Assembly: GCF_037975245.1 (NCBI RefSeq)
Contig: NC_092568.1
Span: 7,487,501-7,551,500, forward strand
Reading direction: 5' to 3'
Length of the DNA: 64,000 nt
Source of the DNA: Apostichopus japonicus
Taxonomy: Eukaryota > Echinodermata > Holothuroidea > Aspidochirotida > Stichopodidae
Shown here: piece after piece, positions 1-11,650 of the stretch
How the letters are laid out: every line of letters begins with the position of its first letter
Numbering within the stretch: the first letter of the stretch is position 1
Position numbers and translations under genes: made by a program
The notes under the pieces: model-generated
Seen by the model: only the letters and a program-made list of their open reading frames with translations
Databases searched by the model: none
What the model was told of the DNA's origin: nothing

Positions 1-582
1 GGGCTTTCAAGGTGTGAGGCATAAAGTAATCACAGATATGACTACGTGCGAGACTGTAAAGGAGCACAAAAACACACAGTATGAGATAAATACTTAACCT
101 GGTTTGGACCAGTTAGTAAGTTTATTAGATTGTGTATAAATATTACTACTTCACACAACTTCACAAGACATACTGAAAGTAGAATACTAATAAAAGAGCA
201 GCACATATCTGTGAATTTGGTAACTTGTCATGTGTGTTTTAGGGTAAACAGTATTTGAAACAAATTTACAAAAGTTGAAAACGTGTGTGAGCTTAAATGT
301 GACTACCCACTGATCTTTTCAAATTGTAAACCATGATTTGAAAACTAAGTTTCTATAAAGCACATTAATCTTGTATGGAAACCCTGACGGCAAGTGTTAA
401 GAGTTTGACTAAAGCTCACGCATTACCTCAAACTGAAACATAGGCAACTATGGCAGTATCCTGCTCTCATTAAAAGCAGGACTGAGGGATTGACTTGGCT
501 TCATGAATCATGCTAAGATACAAATACAATTATGACAGCAGAATACTGCTTCAATTTAAGCAGGCATCAGGGTTCAACTATG
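1..582. other. Non-coding, nothing recognised
   Basis: AT-rich sequence with no open frame, splice-flanked exon or repeat that I recognise. By gene order it should be THADA intron sequence downstream of the last visible exon; the following THADA exon is not seen here. Confidence 0.5.
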
Positions 583-1002
583 CAGAGATGCCAACCTCTT
601 GACACAAAAAACAGGCTGAATATCCTAAAAAATCAGATTTTGGAGAGAAAAATCAGATTTTCACGAAAACTTGACACTACCACTGGCCCGTTGGCCCCGG
701 GCCAGTAAAATGTTTTACTGGTAAGAATGGGCAAGTAAAATGTTTGCTTTTTCCTTAACATTTAATGAGAAAATTGTAAAGCTGCCGACAGGCTCGTTGT
801 TCAACGTTTTTGTCTGGGTTTGGGGGTTACTTGTACATGTTTCTATGCGATTCCGCTTCCTTTAAAAAAAAAAAATTTTTTTTTTTTTTTTTTTTTTTTT
901 GAAAGATGAAAAATCATATTTTCAAGAGGCAATATCGTATTTTCGTATATCACTTGTTTTATAGTACTAAATAGGATAAAATCGTACTGGTTGGCATCTC
1001 TG
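583..1002. mobile_element. Short TIR element (MITE-like)
   Basis: The two ends are inverted copies: CAGAGATGCCAACC at 583 and GGTTGGCATCTCTG ending at 1002. The interior has no coding capacity. It contains a long A/T run (about 860-900) and repeated AAATCAGATTTT/ATCATATTTTC blocks near the ends. Flanks share only the short word CTATG, one base out of register, so the target-site duplication is unclear and the superfamily is open. Confidence 0.6.
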
Positions 1003-1442
1003 GCTATGGCAAAAGAAGGTTAAAAAAAAAAACGTTATCATAAGGTCTTACGAACTGTTTTGTCATTTGAAGTAGGAGCAAGTCCCTAAATCCTTTTTAT
1101 GAGCTATGGATTGATAACATTTTATCTGATTGGCAAGATGCTCCATGTGTTTGATGATAGCTAGATGCTTTGCAAATCACTCCCTAACAAGCTTAATTTC
1201 ATTTTTGTATAACATTCATGACTCTGAAGTCTACAGCATTTGAGATTGCCAAGAAAACTTCATCCAAAAATCATTGATTTTATAGCCCTGCTCAAGAGAA
1301 TGACATTAAACAGTTGATTAAAAATAACCACTCATTAATGTACAGCCCTGCAACCATGGCAGTAAACATGTCATTAACCGATCATAGATGTACAGAATAG
1401 TTATACAGCCCTTTCAGGAAATTAATATACTAAGATATTTAC
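1003..1442. other. THADA intron, no feature seen
   Basis: AT-rich sequence between the TIR element and THADA exon 8. The exon 8 splice donor (GTAAAT on the minus strand) is at its right edge. I see no further THADA exon in it. Confidence 0.5.
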
Positions 1443-1735
1443 CTGTCATGATTGCACAGTCCATCCAGTATGACTCGACCCCACAGCCGTTTCCATTCCT
1501 CTAGAACGGCATTATCGCCCGCTTGTTCCTCGTTCCCTTTATCCCTTAAATCCTCCATACAGTTCTTATAAACCTGTTCTGATACGGCTCTCAGGTGATT
1601 CGTGTGCATACACCTGACCAACTCTTCAGGAATAACTGGATGGGCAGAGATGACGGCCGACGACCCAAACGACTGGATGATTGAGCCGAGAATAATGTAT
1701 CTGGTTTTAATATGGAAAGGCGCTGCTAACACCTT
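1443..1735 (-). CDS. THADA: THADA exon 8 (last visible)
   Basis: 293 bp, acceptor GACACAG and donor GTAAAT, exit phase 2. It carries the most family-diagnostic stretch: PFHIKTRYIILG, IPEELVRCM, LRAVSEQVYKNCM and WKRLWGRVILDGLC. The next exon would be beyond the left edge of the window. Confidence 0.85.
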
Positions 1736-4700
1736 CTGTGTCAGTTGTCGATATAACTATGTAGAAGAACAATATAAAGGCATGTGATCCAAGGTAGCTC
1801 AAGCATATTAGGTTAACAATGCCAGATACGTTGATCACATAGTTACAGAATATTCGAGCATGGTTGGTTTTGTCTCCATCTGGAAATATACGAACACAAA
1901 GTATTAGCTTGTAGCATCCTCCCCCTCCCTTGCCCCTTGCCCCGCCCCCATCCCTGCCACTCTCTAGTAAATGTTAAAATATCATTTAGGAGCTCATCAG
2001 TTGCACAATATCACAACAATACACTTAAACCTGAAGAGGTTGACTGTAATTTTATTTGTTAGGACTCCACTGAAAATTGTCAGGATCATTTAGAAAATCA
2101 GTTTGCCGCAATTTCTGAATGAGAACATTTCAACAATGTTTAGGGAGACTTTATGTGGTCGATCATTTCTTTGTTCCGATTGGGTATAATTGTGCAAATT
2201 TTCCAGGGCAGAGTCACAACCTGCAGGGGAGATAGAACACTAACCAAAGTGAGCTACATTCATTCAGACACAAATGGCCAATTGAGAGGGTGGTGGTAGG
2301 AGAATGGGGGGAGGGGAGGTCAGGGGAGCAAAAAAAACTCCAGCATCAAACACTGGAAAATAAGGTAGGTTGGAAACCAGGGGGAATATGGGATAGAGCA
2401 TAATTTATGCTCATTTTCAGGAAAGTTCTTCATACACCAATTAAAGTATCATGAATTGTGAAGACTTCAAAAAAGGGGGGCCAGTTGGCACAACACTCCT
2501 GGGCGTGACTTGACTCTTCATCAGCCCCTGCAAACACCGCACAGATACTAACCTGGGCAGCTGCTTGATTCTCTTTCTTGGTTTCAAGATAGAGCAGTTT
2601 AATAAATGACTGAAACGCCTTCATCAGCTGTTCTTGGAGACCTGCAATGGGAGTGCTGACCACGCACCACATGATCTGCATCACTGACTCCATTTTGGAC
2701 CAGAGAGATTCTGCCAGTTCCCATTCTGGGTTATTAGCAAGGAGAAGACACGTCTCATACCATGCTGATATAACTAAGATAAAAAACACATGAAAAACAT
2801 AACAGGCATGTGAAATGAACATGATCACATTGTTGACAGAAAAAAAAGAAGAGTTTATCAATGAAGAATTACAGCATGATTAAATTTTCCATTTACAAAC
2901 CACTTGAAAGTTATATCCTGTTGGCTGTGCCATATTATCCGTAAAATGTAGACGGGGGAAGTACTACCTCTACCTAGGGTTTCCCAAATATCTACAGGCC
3001 TCTGTGAACACTTCCAGGCAAGGCATACCAACTGTCTAGCATTTTCCAGGTTGTGTGTCCACAAAGTTTAAACAAGAGGGCAGGGGGAAAGCATACGGTG
3101 CCTTAGGGAGATCCTCAGGGGTGTTAATCTCATACTGCACGTTGGCATGTGCACAATAAAATGAAACATTAACGCATAAAAGTTATACTTACATTGTACA
3201 TACTGGTATTCTGCTCCTAGTTTCCTCTTGTCAAGTATGCAAATCATCTCCAAGAGCATTTCAAGCAAGCAGGCGGTATCCTTAAATATAGTCATTCATA
3301 AATACAAAAACAAACAAAAAAGAGAAGAGGAAATTGCATAAAGACGAGTGGAGAATCTTTTGACCTATCTAATGTTTTTGCAACATCCTTTCCTATTATT
3401 CATACATTTGCATTATCACAATTATGCATCATTTGTTTAAAAAAGTAATTTTCAAAGTTCCTTCCAATTATTTCCAGTGTATGAGGGGTTTGAAATTACA
3501 TTAAAAAACATGAACTGTGCACAAAAATGCTGATGAAATTATGACAAATATGTTGTATTTTGTCTTTTGCCATCATCCCTGCTGCCATTTATGTCCTTGT
3601 CATCATTATTCTGGGGGAAGGGGAAAGATGGGGGGGTTGGGAGGGAGGGACATATTTTCATTTAGTTCAAACTGATAATGGATCAGAGGAGTAGTAATAC
3701 ATACAGACGGACGTACCCTTCCATATCAACATTCATCGACAAGCTAAATCAATATCTTAAAACTGTGAGGAAGCCAAGAATAAGTTCTCACTTTGGTGGA
3801 AGTGATGAGCATACTGCCAGGTAATCCACTAAGAGTAGCCTTCCCGAGACAAGATAACCCAAACGTACGTTCTGATTGGCTGAGATCTGTCAGAGATGTG
3901 ATAGCCACGGCTTGACCACCAATCAAAAGGCTGTTATCATCAGAAGAAGATGAAGAACCTGAAAAAAAAAAAAAAGGAAAAAAAAATCATCAAAAGCCGT
4001 CATTCGAATGAGAAGGGAATAATATTATACATACATTAAAAGGAGATACAGAAAAAATAAATAAAATAAAGGACCAATAGAAATAAAGGGTGGGGTTAGG
4101 GAAAAGTGAAGGCCAAAGAGCAAACACGAAAGGATCAAAATTAACATAAAAGAGGCATGACTGAATGAAAACTTTCTAAACTAGAGCGGCAAATGTTGAT
4201 TGTTTTAAAACTTTGTTATAATTTTGTCAGGTGAAAACTACTACAAATTTTTGATGTTAATATACATTTTCACAAAAGCTTTGTGATTAGCTGTAGATGT
4301 GTCTAGCGACAAAATCGACAGCAATCAAACTGGAAACATCTTGTCGTTCTTTGTTAGGTTAAAATAATTTATCCACAGAAGAAAATGATGTTCATAAAAA
4401 TATGAAACAAAACCCTGGTAGTTTAATGAAGTGTTGAGATCAGAGTAGATATGACAGAAAAGATTTTTTTTGAAATATTGCACTTTTATAGAAAAATCAT
4501 GTACAAGTTTGTAAAATGCTAGGGCAGCTTTTCAGTTTAAATACATGTCCTGATGAAACACAGACCACATATTTGTGATACCTGTCCTGGAGTGGGGAAG
4601 CATTTGTTATTATAAAGTTTATGACTGTTGTTCCAAATAATTAAGTAACGGTCACTTTTGTTTAAACTTCAACAGGCAATGACTCAATCTACTGTCACCC

Positions 4701-7700
4701 CATTGAGTGGGAAGCAGCAGGAAAATTATTCTTGAAATCTGTTAACAAATTTTAATTAAAGGTTGCAAACATTTGGAGCTAAACCCTAAACCTTGCCAAA
4801 AATAACTTATCTTGCAGGATGGTGGAACTGCAGGGGAGGGGAAATGGTGCAGGGGAGGCGGGTGGAAAGTTGTAATTATTGGAGGTAGAAAAAAATATAA
4901 TTATATAGTGACGTTTGGGTGAGAAATTTAAGAAAAGATTGCAATTAAGAAGTGCTGGTTTGTTGTAAACCATTCAATTACTGGAATTGGTGGTATAGTA
5001 TGCAAAGAGGATCCATTTTGTGGGGAGGGTCAGAGGCCTCATTTTGTGTTTTGTCCCATCAAATCAAATCAAAGTCAAGTTCAAAAACTCATCTGCCACA
5101 TGTTTTGCATTTGTTCAACCATCTAGTTCCACAGGAACATACTGAAATCTGTTGTCAACTAGCAGACTGGAATAGTTGTGTGTTTCTGTACATAAATGGG
5201 GTGAGTGGAATATCGTTCATTAAATGAGTTCCAGTGATGAGTAACTTTGAGTAACAGATGAGTAACAAATGAGTAACAGATGAGTGACAAATGAGTAACA
5301 AATTTGAGAATAGACACTTTGGATACAAAATGGCGACTTGCAAAGGTAACTGTCATTCTTCCTTTCTTACATTATCAGGGAAGACAATTTTTGTACAGCT
5401 GGAGATTATTACATCGATGAAATTTATGTGCATTGTCCTTAGGCTTAGTACTTACCCTTTAACAAATACTGCAAAATTATTTCAATATTTTTCGGCAGAG
5501 TATCATTTAGGCTGACAGTTTTCAAGAGGTTGACTAGAGCTAACGAGGAAATATGACTGGTCTCAGGTGGAAAACACTGTGGAAAAACAGGAGAATGAAA
5601 ACTACAAGTGAATATTTTTTTGGGCTTTGGAGGGCATCGTGGTCAAATGGCGAAGGAAATGGACTTCAGATCTATAGATTGCAGGTTCGAGTCCTGGACA
5701 GGTCATTACGTTGTGTCCTTAGGCAAGGCACATTATCTATATAACCCACTTTACCAATGGTATAGATGGAGGTCTCTGAAGTAACTTGTAAATATAGTTG
5801 CATACAATGATTTGTGGCGGCACCCTACGGGAATTCGATCCCCCCCAGGGCACACATGGATGAGGCACGCTGTAGTCCCATTGGAGCAACTGTCTGAATT
5901 GTGCATCATTGGATCTGTGGGTGTGACAAGTTTAACACCAATGACCATATATCTACAAGTTAGAATGTTAAACATTGTTGACAATGAAAGCGATGCCGTC
6001 ATTAAGTTAAATTTTAGTTGAAAGGCTTCAATATTTTGGATTAAGCATTAGCAATTGCACAAACCCATCTTACAGAAAATAAACATTGTGATAAGGAGTT
6101 GTTGATCAGTTTCCTAGAGCTATCACATAGACCAGTGACCGTTGGTTGGGTTTGTGTATCCTTTTAAAAGGCAAAGCCCATTGAAAGTAAACAATTTATA
6201 TCTATAAATCTAGAGATCAAGTTTACATGATATGTTAATGTATGAATCAGATGAGCCTACAACCCAGCAATGAGCATGCGGTCAGTTTATCATTCCTTTA
6301 CTGGAGAACTTTTTAAATTCCTGTTGTTTTCACTCAATGATTTTAACAAGTGCTTTCTTTCATAACCAATCCACTTTGACTTTAATTATTTGTCTCTTTT
6401 TGTTTTTTTACTTATTATTTACCTTTTCACTCATCATCCTGATGAGTCCCATCAGAATGTCATCCAAACCAAACTCAAATCCATTTTCTTGATTCCTTTG
6501 GGTCCACCAGAGTAGGACTGCCTCTGGCTGAAGTTGACATATCTGCAACAACAACTTCACGGTGGCGAACCCGTCGTCTCGGACGATTCCCTCGCTGGCG
6601 CTCTTCAGCCGAAATGCTAATAAATCGTTCAGGAAAAAATCGGCATGGCTTTCCAGCACTTGAGGAACGACACATCTTACTTCCAGAAGATTGGCCACTG
6701 TTGTACACCAAAATTTGAAACACAGAAAAAAGGAACTCACCAACGAGGAAAGAAAATCAAAATCTAATCGCGGTGATAGATAAAAGTAAAAATTTGGCGA
6801 TGAACTACTGACATACATATAAGTGCTCAAGTTCAATATTAGGCAGTAATGCAGACAAATCGTGCAACCACTTTTTAAGAAAAATTCCTTCTTACCAATA
6901 AAAAAGGAAACAGAAAAGTTAATTGAATAAACTACAGTTACAGTATCTTCTCCACTCTGCACATAATCAATGCATATTACAAACCTGTAGAACATATCAC
7001 AAGATTGAAACAAGACCTTGCAAAACAAGGGAAAAAAGTGTATTTAACACCTAGCACTGCAGATTAGCAGAACACCAAATTGCAATCCTGTAATTATCTG
7101 TAATGGGTAACCAAGGCAACTGATGTTCTACGTACCAGATACAAGATTCACATCGTCGTATTTGACACCGTCGTATTTACTCCCTGCATGATCGTTGCCG
7201 CTTCTTAGTTCATTGAAACCAAAATATTCAGCGAATCTGTCGCAAGCATCTGGTATAGAAATATCTATCTGATGGTGTATGACTTCTACAAGCTTCCATA
7301 TCTATGAGAAATGTCGGAAACAGTGGTACCCGTTATATTTATTATCGAATTATCTAATAAAAGAAGTGTTTGAATAATGATGCACAAGCAACTGCCAAAG
7401 ACTAGATCACACATGTTTTACTTTTAGTAACCTCTTCTTTACCACGTGCAGCTCTTCTCAAACATGATTTTCTCTCGTAATGTTTGCAACTTGAATCCTG
7501 AAACACCCCTTTTCCCTACCACCTGAGGAAAACCGTCTTTTGTAAATTATAGTACCATACAGTACTTTACATTCGATACAAATGTTACTTCTACAACAGC
7601 TTCCCAAATTTGTATGTGTCGCAATAGGTTAAGTTTTAAACACGCAGCACAGTACCATTCATAATTTGCATATTACACCAAAATTTACACTCGGCGTCCA

Positions 7701-9541
7701 GATGGCGGGAAAATGTAACATCATGTTCAATGTGTTGTGTCGTTCCCATGGTGCGATGAACTTGGGCAAGCTCGAATGTCGATGACCTACTTATGTTCTG
7801 TGACCAATGTCAGTGGGAATTATGTGTGTTAAAACTCAGGTTTTTCCACGTGTTATATATATAGAAGTTTTACGTAAGCGGAGCGAATTTCGGGGCGGCT
7901 CGTTGATTGTGAGGAAGCACTCATCTAAGCATCAATATTTGTGAAAAATGTTGTAAGGTTTTTCAGATATTCTCTTTGAATGTCCCCTCCATATATCTCT
8001 CTTTCTCCGTCCACTCAAAGCTCGACATTTACGCTAATTCTGTTAGGGGAAAAATTATCGTAATTATCGAAATATCGCGATAATTTTTGAACTATTTATC
8101 GTGACGGTAAAAAGCAAATATCGCCCAACCCTACTTTTGACCTCCACAAAAAACGCTTATTGTTCTCAATATGGTACTTCAACACACTAAATATGAAATT
8201 AGTCCAACCTTCCCTTCTTCAGATATCGTGTTTACAAGCTGGGCATCACAGATGCACACACACATGAATGCAAAGGTTATTATTATCATCGAAACCAAAA
8301 ATCAGTAATAATGTCCAGGATGTGCAATAGAAGAAATAAAGAAAAAAGCGAGGGAAATAGTGCATCATAGTGACCGAAATGAAATATATCATACTTTGCT
8401 GAGTTTGTTAAGAATACCAGGCGCAGGAGCAAAGGTGAAGCAGAGATCAAGAACCTTCCCAACTTCAATTTCATCTAGTAAAGTTTTAGTATTTTTATTC
8501 ACATCTGTGGAAATCTTCTGAAAACATTTCAAAAGGGCATCTGCTTCCAACTTTGCAGTCTTGAGGTCGAAAGGTTTGTTGCTTCTGAAAGAAGAGACAA
8601 AATTTCTGCTAGTACAAAAAATGCATGTTTTCTCTTTCTAAGTCTAAACATATATTAAATGCTCTTTAACTTGTTATTCAGAAGATCACACATGAACTTA
8701 CAATGGCATTTTCAAATTCTTTTGGTCATCAGTGTAGGTAGTTTGTACTCTGAAACTAACTTTATAGCTTGCAGAATCTTTGTTCATTCACCAGTTAATT
8801 AAAAATTTCCATACCTGGTGATGAAGTGCCTGGGGTTCAACATGGTCAGTATTTACCAAATCAGCTTGCAACCTTTGTATGTATGTATGTATGTATGGAT
8901 GTATGTATTTTAGATCCTCCTGCAAGCGTGAACTCACGATGAAGCCTCATTGGCTTATCAAAGCCGCAAGCTGACCGAACTCAGTCTCTAGTCTTACATT
9001 CATATTTAACATCCATGAAACTGTGAGGTGTAAGTACATTTTGAATTCAGAGCAATTTCATGTTACATTCAACACACAACACTTGGAAAATTTCGAGTGT
9101 CACAACCCTGTTTCAAATCCCTAACTTTAAGGTGATGATCATTGACTTTCCTTACTTCTGTAATTTCATTTTCAATGACAATGCACTTTTCTCAACTAGA
9201 CCTAGGCCCTGGACTTGATCTCCGAGTGCAAGTAACAATTTGGCAATCTATATGGAGTATGTTATTTTTCATTAAATTAAGTATCGGCCTAGCATGATGT
9301 ATTGCGAGCGATTTTGCAGAATACTGACATTAATCAGTATTTCGCTCAACTGGCCCACATAATACAATACAAAATAAAAACCTTATGTAACGATAAATGT
9401 GACATTTGGTTCACCAATTAAAATCAAACTTTACCTTGACAAGGACTTCTCCGAGGCAGATAAATCTGAAAGAGATTTAATACGATTGATAACTTCCACA
9501 GTAAGACTGGAATCTATGGAACTCTCTCTTGTTTTTGGCAT
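1443..9541 (-). CDS. THADA: THADA, tRNA 2'-O-methylation regulator (partial, N-terminal part)
   Basis: THADA (Trm732 in yeast) is a large alpha-helical HEAT/ARM-repeat protein. It partners the methyltransferase FTSJ1 (Trm7) in 2'-O-methylating position 32 of certain tRNAs; in flies it has also been linked to SERCA and calcium. Eight minus-strand exons encode about 500 residues, against roughly 1950 for the human protein, so only the N-terminal quarter is in the window. The identification rests mainly on exon 8 (HIKTRY, then a leucine-rich helix, LRAVSEQVYKNCM and WKRLWGRVILDGLC), which lines up with human THADA around WHIKGKY. Exon 7 (LWSKMES...FIKLLYLE) agrees with the segment just before it. 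All junctions are phase-compatible except exon 4 to exon 5, which implies at least one unseen exon. A Mutator-like element lies 124 bp upstream of the start codon. The assignment is from recalled family sequence, without a database search. Confidence 0.8.
2553..2773 (-). CDS. THADA: THADA exon 7
   Basis: 221 bp from acceptor TTTTTATCTTAG to donor GTTAGT. It reads ISAWYETCLLLANN... and LWSKMESVMQIMW, then MKAFQSFIKLLYLE, which aligns with the helix pair just before WHIKGKY in human THADA. Entry phase 1 matches exon 6. Confidence 0.75.
3193..3280 (-). CDS. THADA: THADA exon 6
   Basis: 88 bp, acceptor TATATTTAAG and donor GTAAGT. It encodes DTACLLEMLLEMICILDKRK..., a leucine-rich helix. Phases match exons 5 and 7. 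The acceptor has a weak pyrimidine tract. Confidence 0.65.
3792..3958 (-). CDS. THADA: THADA exon 5
   Basis: Follows a long pyrimidine tract ending TTTTTCAG and ends at donor GTGAGA; 167 bp. It encodes a Ser run, SLLIGGQAVAITSL, then LSQSERTFGLSCLGKATLSG, the last part similar to the human segment around DISQSAVLFLCQGTLAM. It needs one incoming base, which exon 4 does not supply. Confidence 0.7.
3974..5624. other. THADA intron 4, expected exon not found
   Basis: A frame-restoring exon (start phase 0, end phase 1) should lie between 3959 and 6422, but no splice-flanked open segment on the minus strand convinces me. The stretch holds AT-rich sequence, a purine-rich run near 4830-4865 and tandem GAGTAACAGAT-like words at 5236-5300. 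Confidence 0.4.
5625..5790 (+). mobile_element. tRNA-derived SINE in THADA intron 4
   Basis: An RNA polymerase III A-box-like word TGGTCAAATGG (5640-5650) and a perfect B box GGTTCGAGTCC (5684-5694) have tRNA-like spacing. They are followed by the body TTGTGTCCTTAGGCAAGGCA common to animal SINEs. No cloverleaf acceptor stem closes, so it is not a functional tRNA. The 3' limit is approximate; repeat-like sequence continues to about 6000. Confidence 0.75.
6423..6697 (-). CDS. THADA: THADA exon 4
   Basis: 275 bp between acceptor TACAACAG and donor GTAAAT. It encodes leucine-rich helices (VLESHADFFLNDLLAFRL, TVKLLLQICQLQPEAVLLWW, LDDILMGLIRMMSEK) typical of HEAT/ARM folding. Entry phase agrees with exon 3. 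It ends in phase 0, which does not fit the phase of the next recognised exon. Confidence 0.75.
7136..7301 (-). CDS. THADA: THADA exon 3
   Basis: Acceptor TTTCTCATAG and donor GTACGT bound 166 bp (55 codons + 1). The sequence reads IWKLVEVIHHQIDISIPDAC... and ends in an acidic, Asp/Tyr/Lys-rich stretch. Start phase 0 matches exon 2 and end phase 1 matches exon 4. Confidence 0.7.
8031..8124. repeat. MITE end with TTATCG palindromes
   Basis: Dense ATTATCG/CGATAAT palindromic words followed by ATATCGCCCAACCCTA. This resembles the end of a TIR element beginning TAGGGTTGGGCGATAT on the other strand. The partner end was not found, so this is a fragment. Confidence 0.4.
8125..8310 (+). repeat. Dispersed repeat copy in THADA intron 2
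   Basis: A fragment of the TTTGACCTCCAC...ATATCGTGTTTACAAGCTGGGCATCACA repeat family that forms arrays at 39.5-40.3 and 45.0-46.0 kb. Its end (CATCGAAACCAAAAA) is the same as that of the copy at about 46030, which marks a real element terminus. Confidence 0.65.
8395..8584 (-). CDS. THADA: THADA exon 2
   Basis: Acceptor TTCTTTCAG and donor GTATGA bound 190 bp (1 + 63 codons), in phase with exon 1. The helical sequence contains LLKCFQKIS and VGKVLDLCFTFAPAPGIL. Composition is coding-like, with no stop in this frame only. Confidence 0.7.
8877..8906. repeat. (GTAT)n microsatellite
   Basis: About seven GTAT units with one variant, in THADA intron 1. It is followed by a stretch (8907-9000) that looks repeat-derived but that I cannot place. 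Confidence 0.85.
9435..9541 (-). CDS. THADA: THADA exon 1 (start codon)
   Basis: Begins at ATG (9541-9539), reading MPKTRESS..., and ends at a GTAAAG donor after 107 coding bases (phase 2). The next ATG upstream is in another frame that stops quickly, so this start is preferred. The sequence is Ser/Lys-rich and amphipathic. The 124 bp between the ATG and the TSD of the upstream MULE must hold the 5' leader unless transcription starts inside the transposon. Confidence 0.7.
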
Positions 9542-9664
9542 CTTGGTTTCGCATTCATCGTTGTCACTACACGCATTTGCTTGATGGCCAAATAATGCGA
9601 GAGATATTTCTTTCGTACTGTCTTGGCTATGAAATTACGAAATAACAATCCAGGGTCAGTGTGT

Positions 9665-9674
9665 TTACAGCTAG
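9665..9674 (+). repeat. Target-site duplication, left (MULE)
   Basis: TTACAGCTAG immediately outside the left TIR; the identical 10 bp follow the right TIR at 15740-15749. A duplication of 9-11 bp is the Mutator-superfamily signature. Confidence 0.9.
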
Positions 9675-9737
9675 GGCTGAGGTTAGTTCCAAGGTGTTTC
9701 GACAACACAGCAGTTGACCTCTAACGTCACTTCCGTT
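9675..9737 (+). repeat. MULE left terminal inverted repeat
   Basis: Matches the reverse complement of 15677-15739 with few differences (CACAGCAG versus AGAGAAG, CTCTAACGTCAC versus CTGTGACGTAC). It includes GGTGTTTCGACAAC, the same word that is tandemly amplified inside the element. Confidence 0.9.
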
Positions 9738-9929
9738 TCAGATTCGCTGATCGTATTGTGGAGTTTTGGGATGTGTTGGGGATAGAGATGAAGATGCTAG
9801 TTACTTTTAGAGCATTTTTAAAACGAAATGCATAAAATCAAGTCACCAAATGATGGAAAACGAAACATTCAGTGTGCGGTACTAACTGTTTGCATCACTA
9901 AGGTAAGCGAAACCCTCAGATCTAGGCCC

Positions 9930-11650
9930 TAGGTAAAGATGGTACACGAAACACTCAGTGCGCTGTACCAGGTGTCTGAATCACTGTGTCTGTGATGTGG
10001 TGTCGAAACACCCTGCATGGAATTCCAAGTGTTTGAATCACTGTGTCCTGGTGAAACCCTCAGAATGCAATACCAAGTTTTGTTGTCGAAACACCCTGAA
10101 ACTAGCCTCAACTCGCTGTGTTGTCGAAAGACCTTGACACTAACCTCAGTGAAACCCCTCAGAATGCAATACCAAGTTTTGTTGTCAAAACACCTTCAAA
10201 CTAGCCTCAACTAGCTGCGTTGTCGAAACACCTTGACACTAATCTCTTTGTTGTCGAAACACCTTGAACCTAGTCTCAACTAGCTGTGTTGTCGAAACAC
10301 CTTGACACTAATCTCTTTGTTGTCAAAACACCTTGAACCTTGTCTCAACTAGCTGCGTTGTCAAAGCACCTTGACCAACTAGCTCCTTTGTCGAAACACC
10401 CTGAAACTAGCTGCGTTGTCGAAACACCTTGACACTAATCTCTTTGTTGTCGGAACACCCTAAAACTAGCCTAAACTAGCTGGGTTGTCGAAACACCTTG
10501 ACACCAATCTCAGTGAAACCCTCAGAATGCATTACCAAGTTTTTTTTTCGAAACACCTTCAAACTAGCCTCAACTAGCTGCGTTGTCGAAACACCTTGAC
10601 ACTAATCTCTTTGTTGTCGAAACACCTTGAACCTAGTCTCAACTAGCTGCGTTATCGAAACACCTTGACCAACTAGCTGCGTTGTCGAAACACCCTGAAA
10701 CTAGCTGCGCTGTCGAAACACTTTGACCAACTAGCTGCGTTGTCGAAACACCCTGAAACTAGCTGCGTTGTCGAAACACCTTGACACTAATCTCTTTGTT
10801 GTCGGAACACCCTAAAACTAGCCTAAACTAGCTGCGTTGTCGAAACACCTTGACACTAATCTCTTTGTTGTCGGAACACCCTAAAACTAGCCTAAACTAG
10901 CTGCGTTGTCGAAACACCTTGACACTAATCTCAGTGAAACCCTCAGAATGCAATACCAAGTTTTGTTGTCGAAACACCTTGAACCTAGCCTGAGCTAGCT
11001 CTGTTGTCGAAACACCTTGACACTAACCTCAATTAAACCCTCAGAATGCATTACCAAGTATTGTTGTCGAAACACCATTGAAACTATCCTCAACTAGCTG
11101 TGTTGTCGAAACACCTTGACACTAACCTCAGTGAAACCCTCAGAATGCAATACCAAGTTTTGTTGTCAAAACACCTTCAAACTAGCCTCAACTAGCTGCG
11201 TTGTCGAAACACCTTGACACTAATCTCTTTGTTGTCAAAACACCTTGAACCTAGTCTCAACTAGCTGCGTTGTCAAAGCACCTTGACCAACTAGCTCCTT
11301 TGTCGAAACACCCTGAAACTAGCTGCGTTGTCGAAACACCTTGACACTAATCTCTTTGTTGTCGGAACACCCTAAAACTAGCCTAAACTAGCTGGGTTGT
11401 CGAAACACCTTGACACCAATCTCAGTGAAACCCTCAGAATGCATTACCAAGTTTTTTTTTCGAAACACCTTCAAACTAGCCTCAACTAGCTGCGTTGTCG
11501 AAACACCTTGACACTAACCTCAGTGAAACCCTCAGAATGCAATACAAAGTTTTGTTGTCGAAACACCTTGACACGCAGCCTCAACTAGCTGTGTTGTCGA
11601 AACACCTTGACACTTATCTCAGTGGAACCCTCAGAATGAAATACCAAGTC
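9930..11650. repeat. Subterminal tandem array of the TIR motif TTGTCGAAACACC
   Basis: By eye about 40 copies of TTGTCGAAACACC (variants GTCAAAACACC, GTCGGAACACC), spaced 27-60 bp apart. They are linked by a few spacer types: ACTAACCTCAGTGAAACC, CTCAGAATGCAATACC and ACTAGCCTCAACTAGC. A higher-order duplication is visible: the block starting near 10176 recurs near 11157, about 980 bp away. The core is the inner half of the element's own TIR. Short chance frames run through it, but no gene is supported. Confidence 0.9.

Noticed and set aside
583-1002. Exact 8-bp TSD for the left-edge MITE
   Set aside because: Flanks CAACTATG and GCTATGGC share only CTATG out of register; not good enough to call.
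5625-5790. tRNA gene
   Set aside because: Polymerase III boxes are present but no acceptor stem pairs, and a SINE body follows.
5751-6002. 83-residue minus-strand frame
   Set aside because: Lies in SINE-associated repeat sequence, without splice signals or family similarity; it does not supply the missing THADA exon phase.
9930-11650. Regular short repeats resembling a CRISPR array
   Set aside because: Repeat and spacer lengths vary, spacers are themselves repeated, the motif is part of a transposon TIR, and the genome is eukaryotic.
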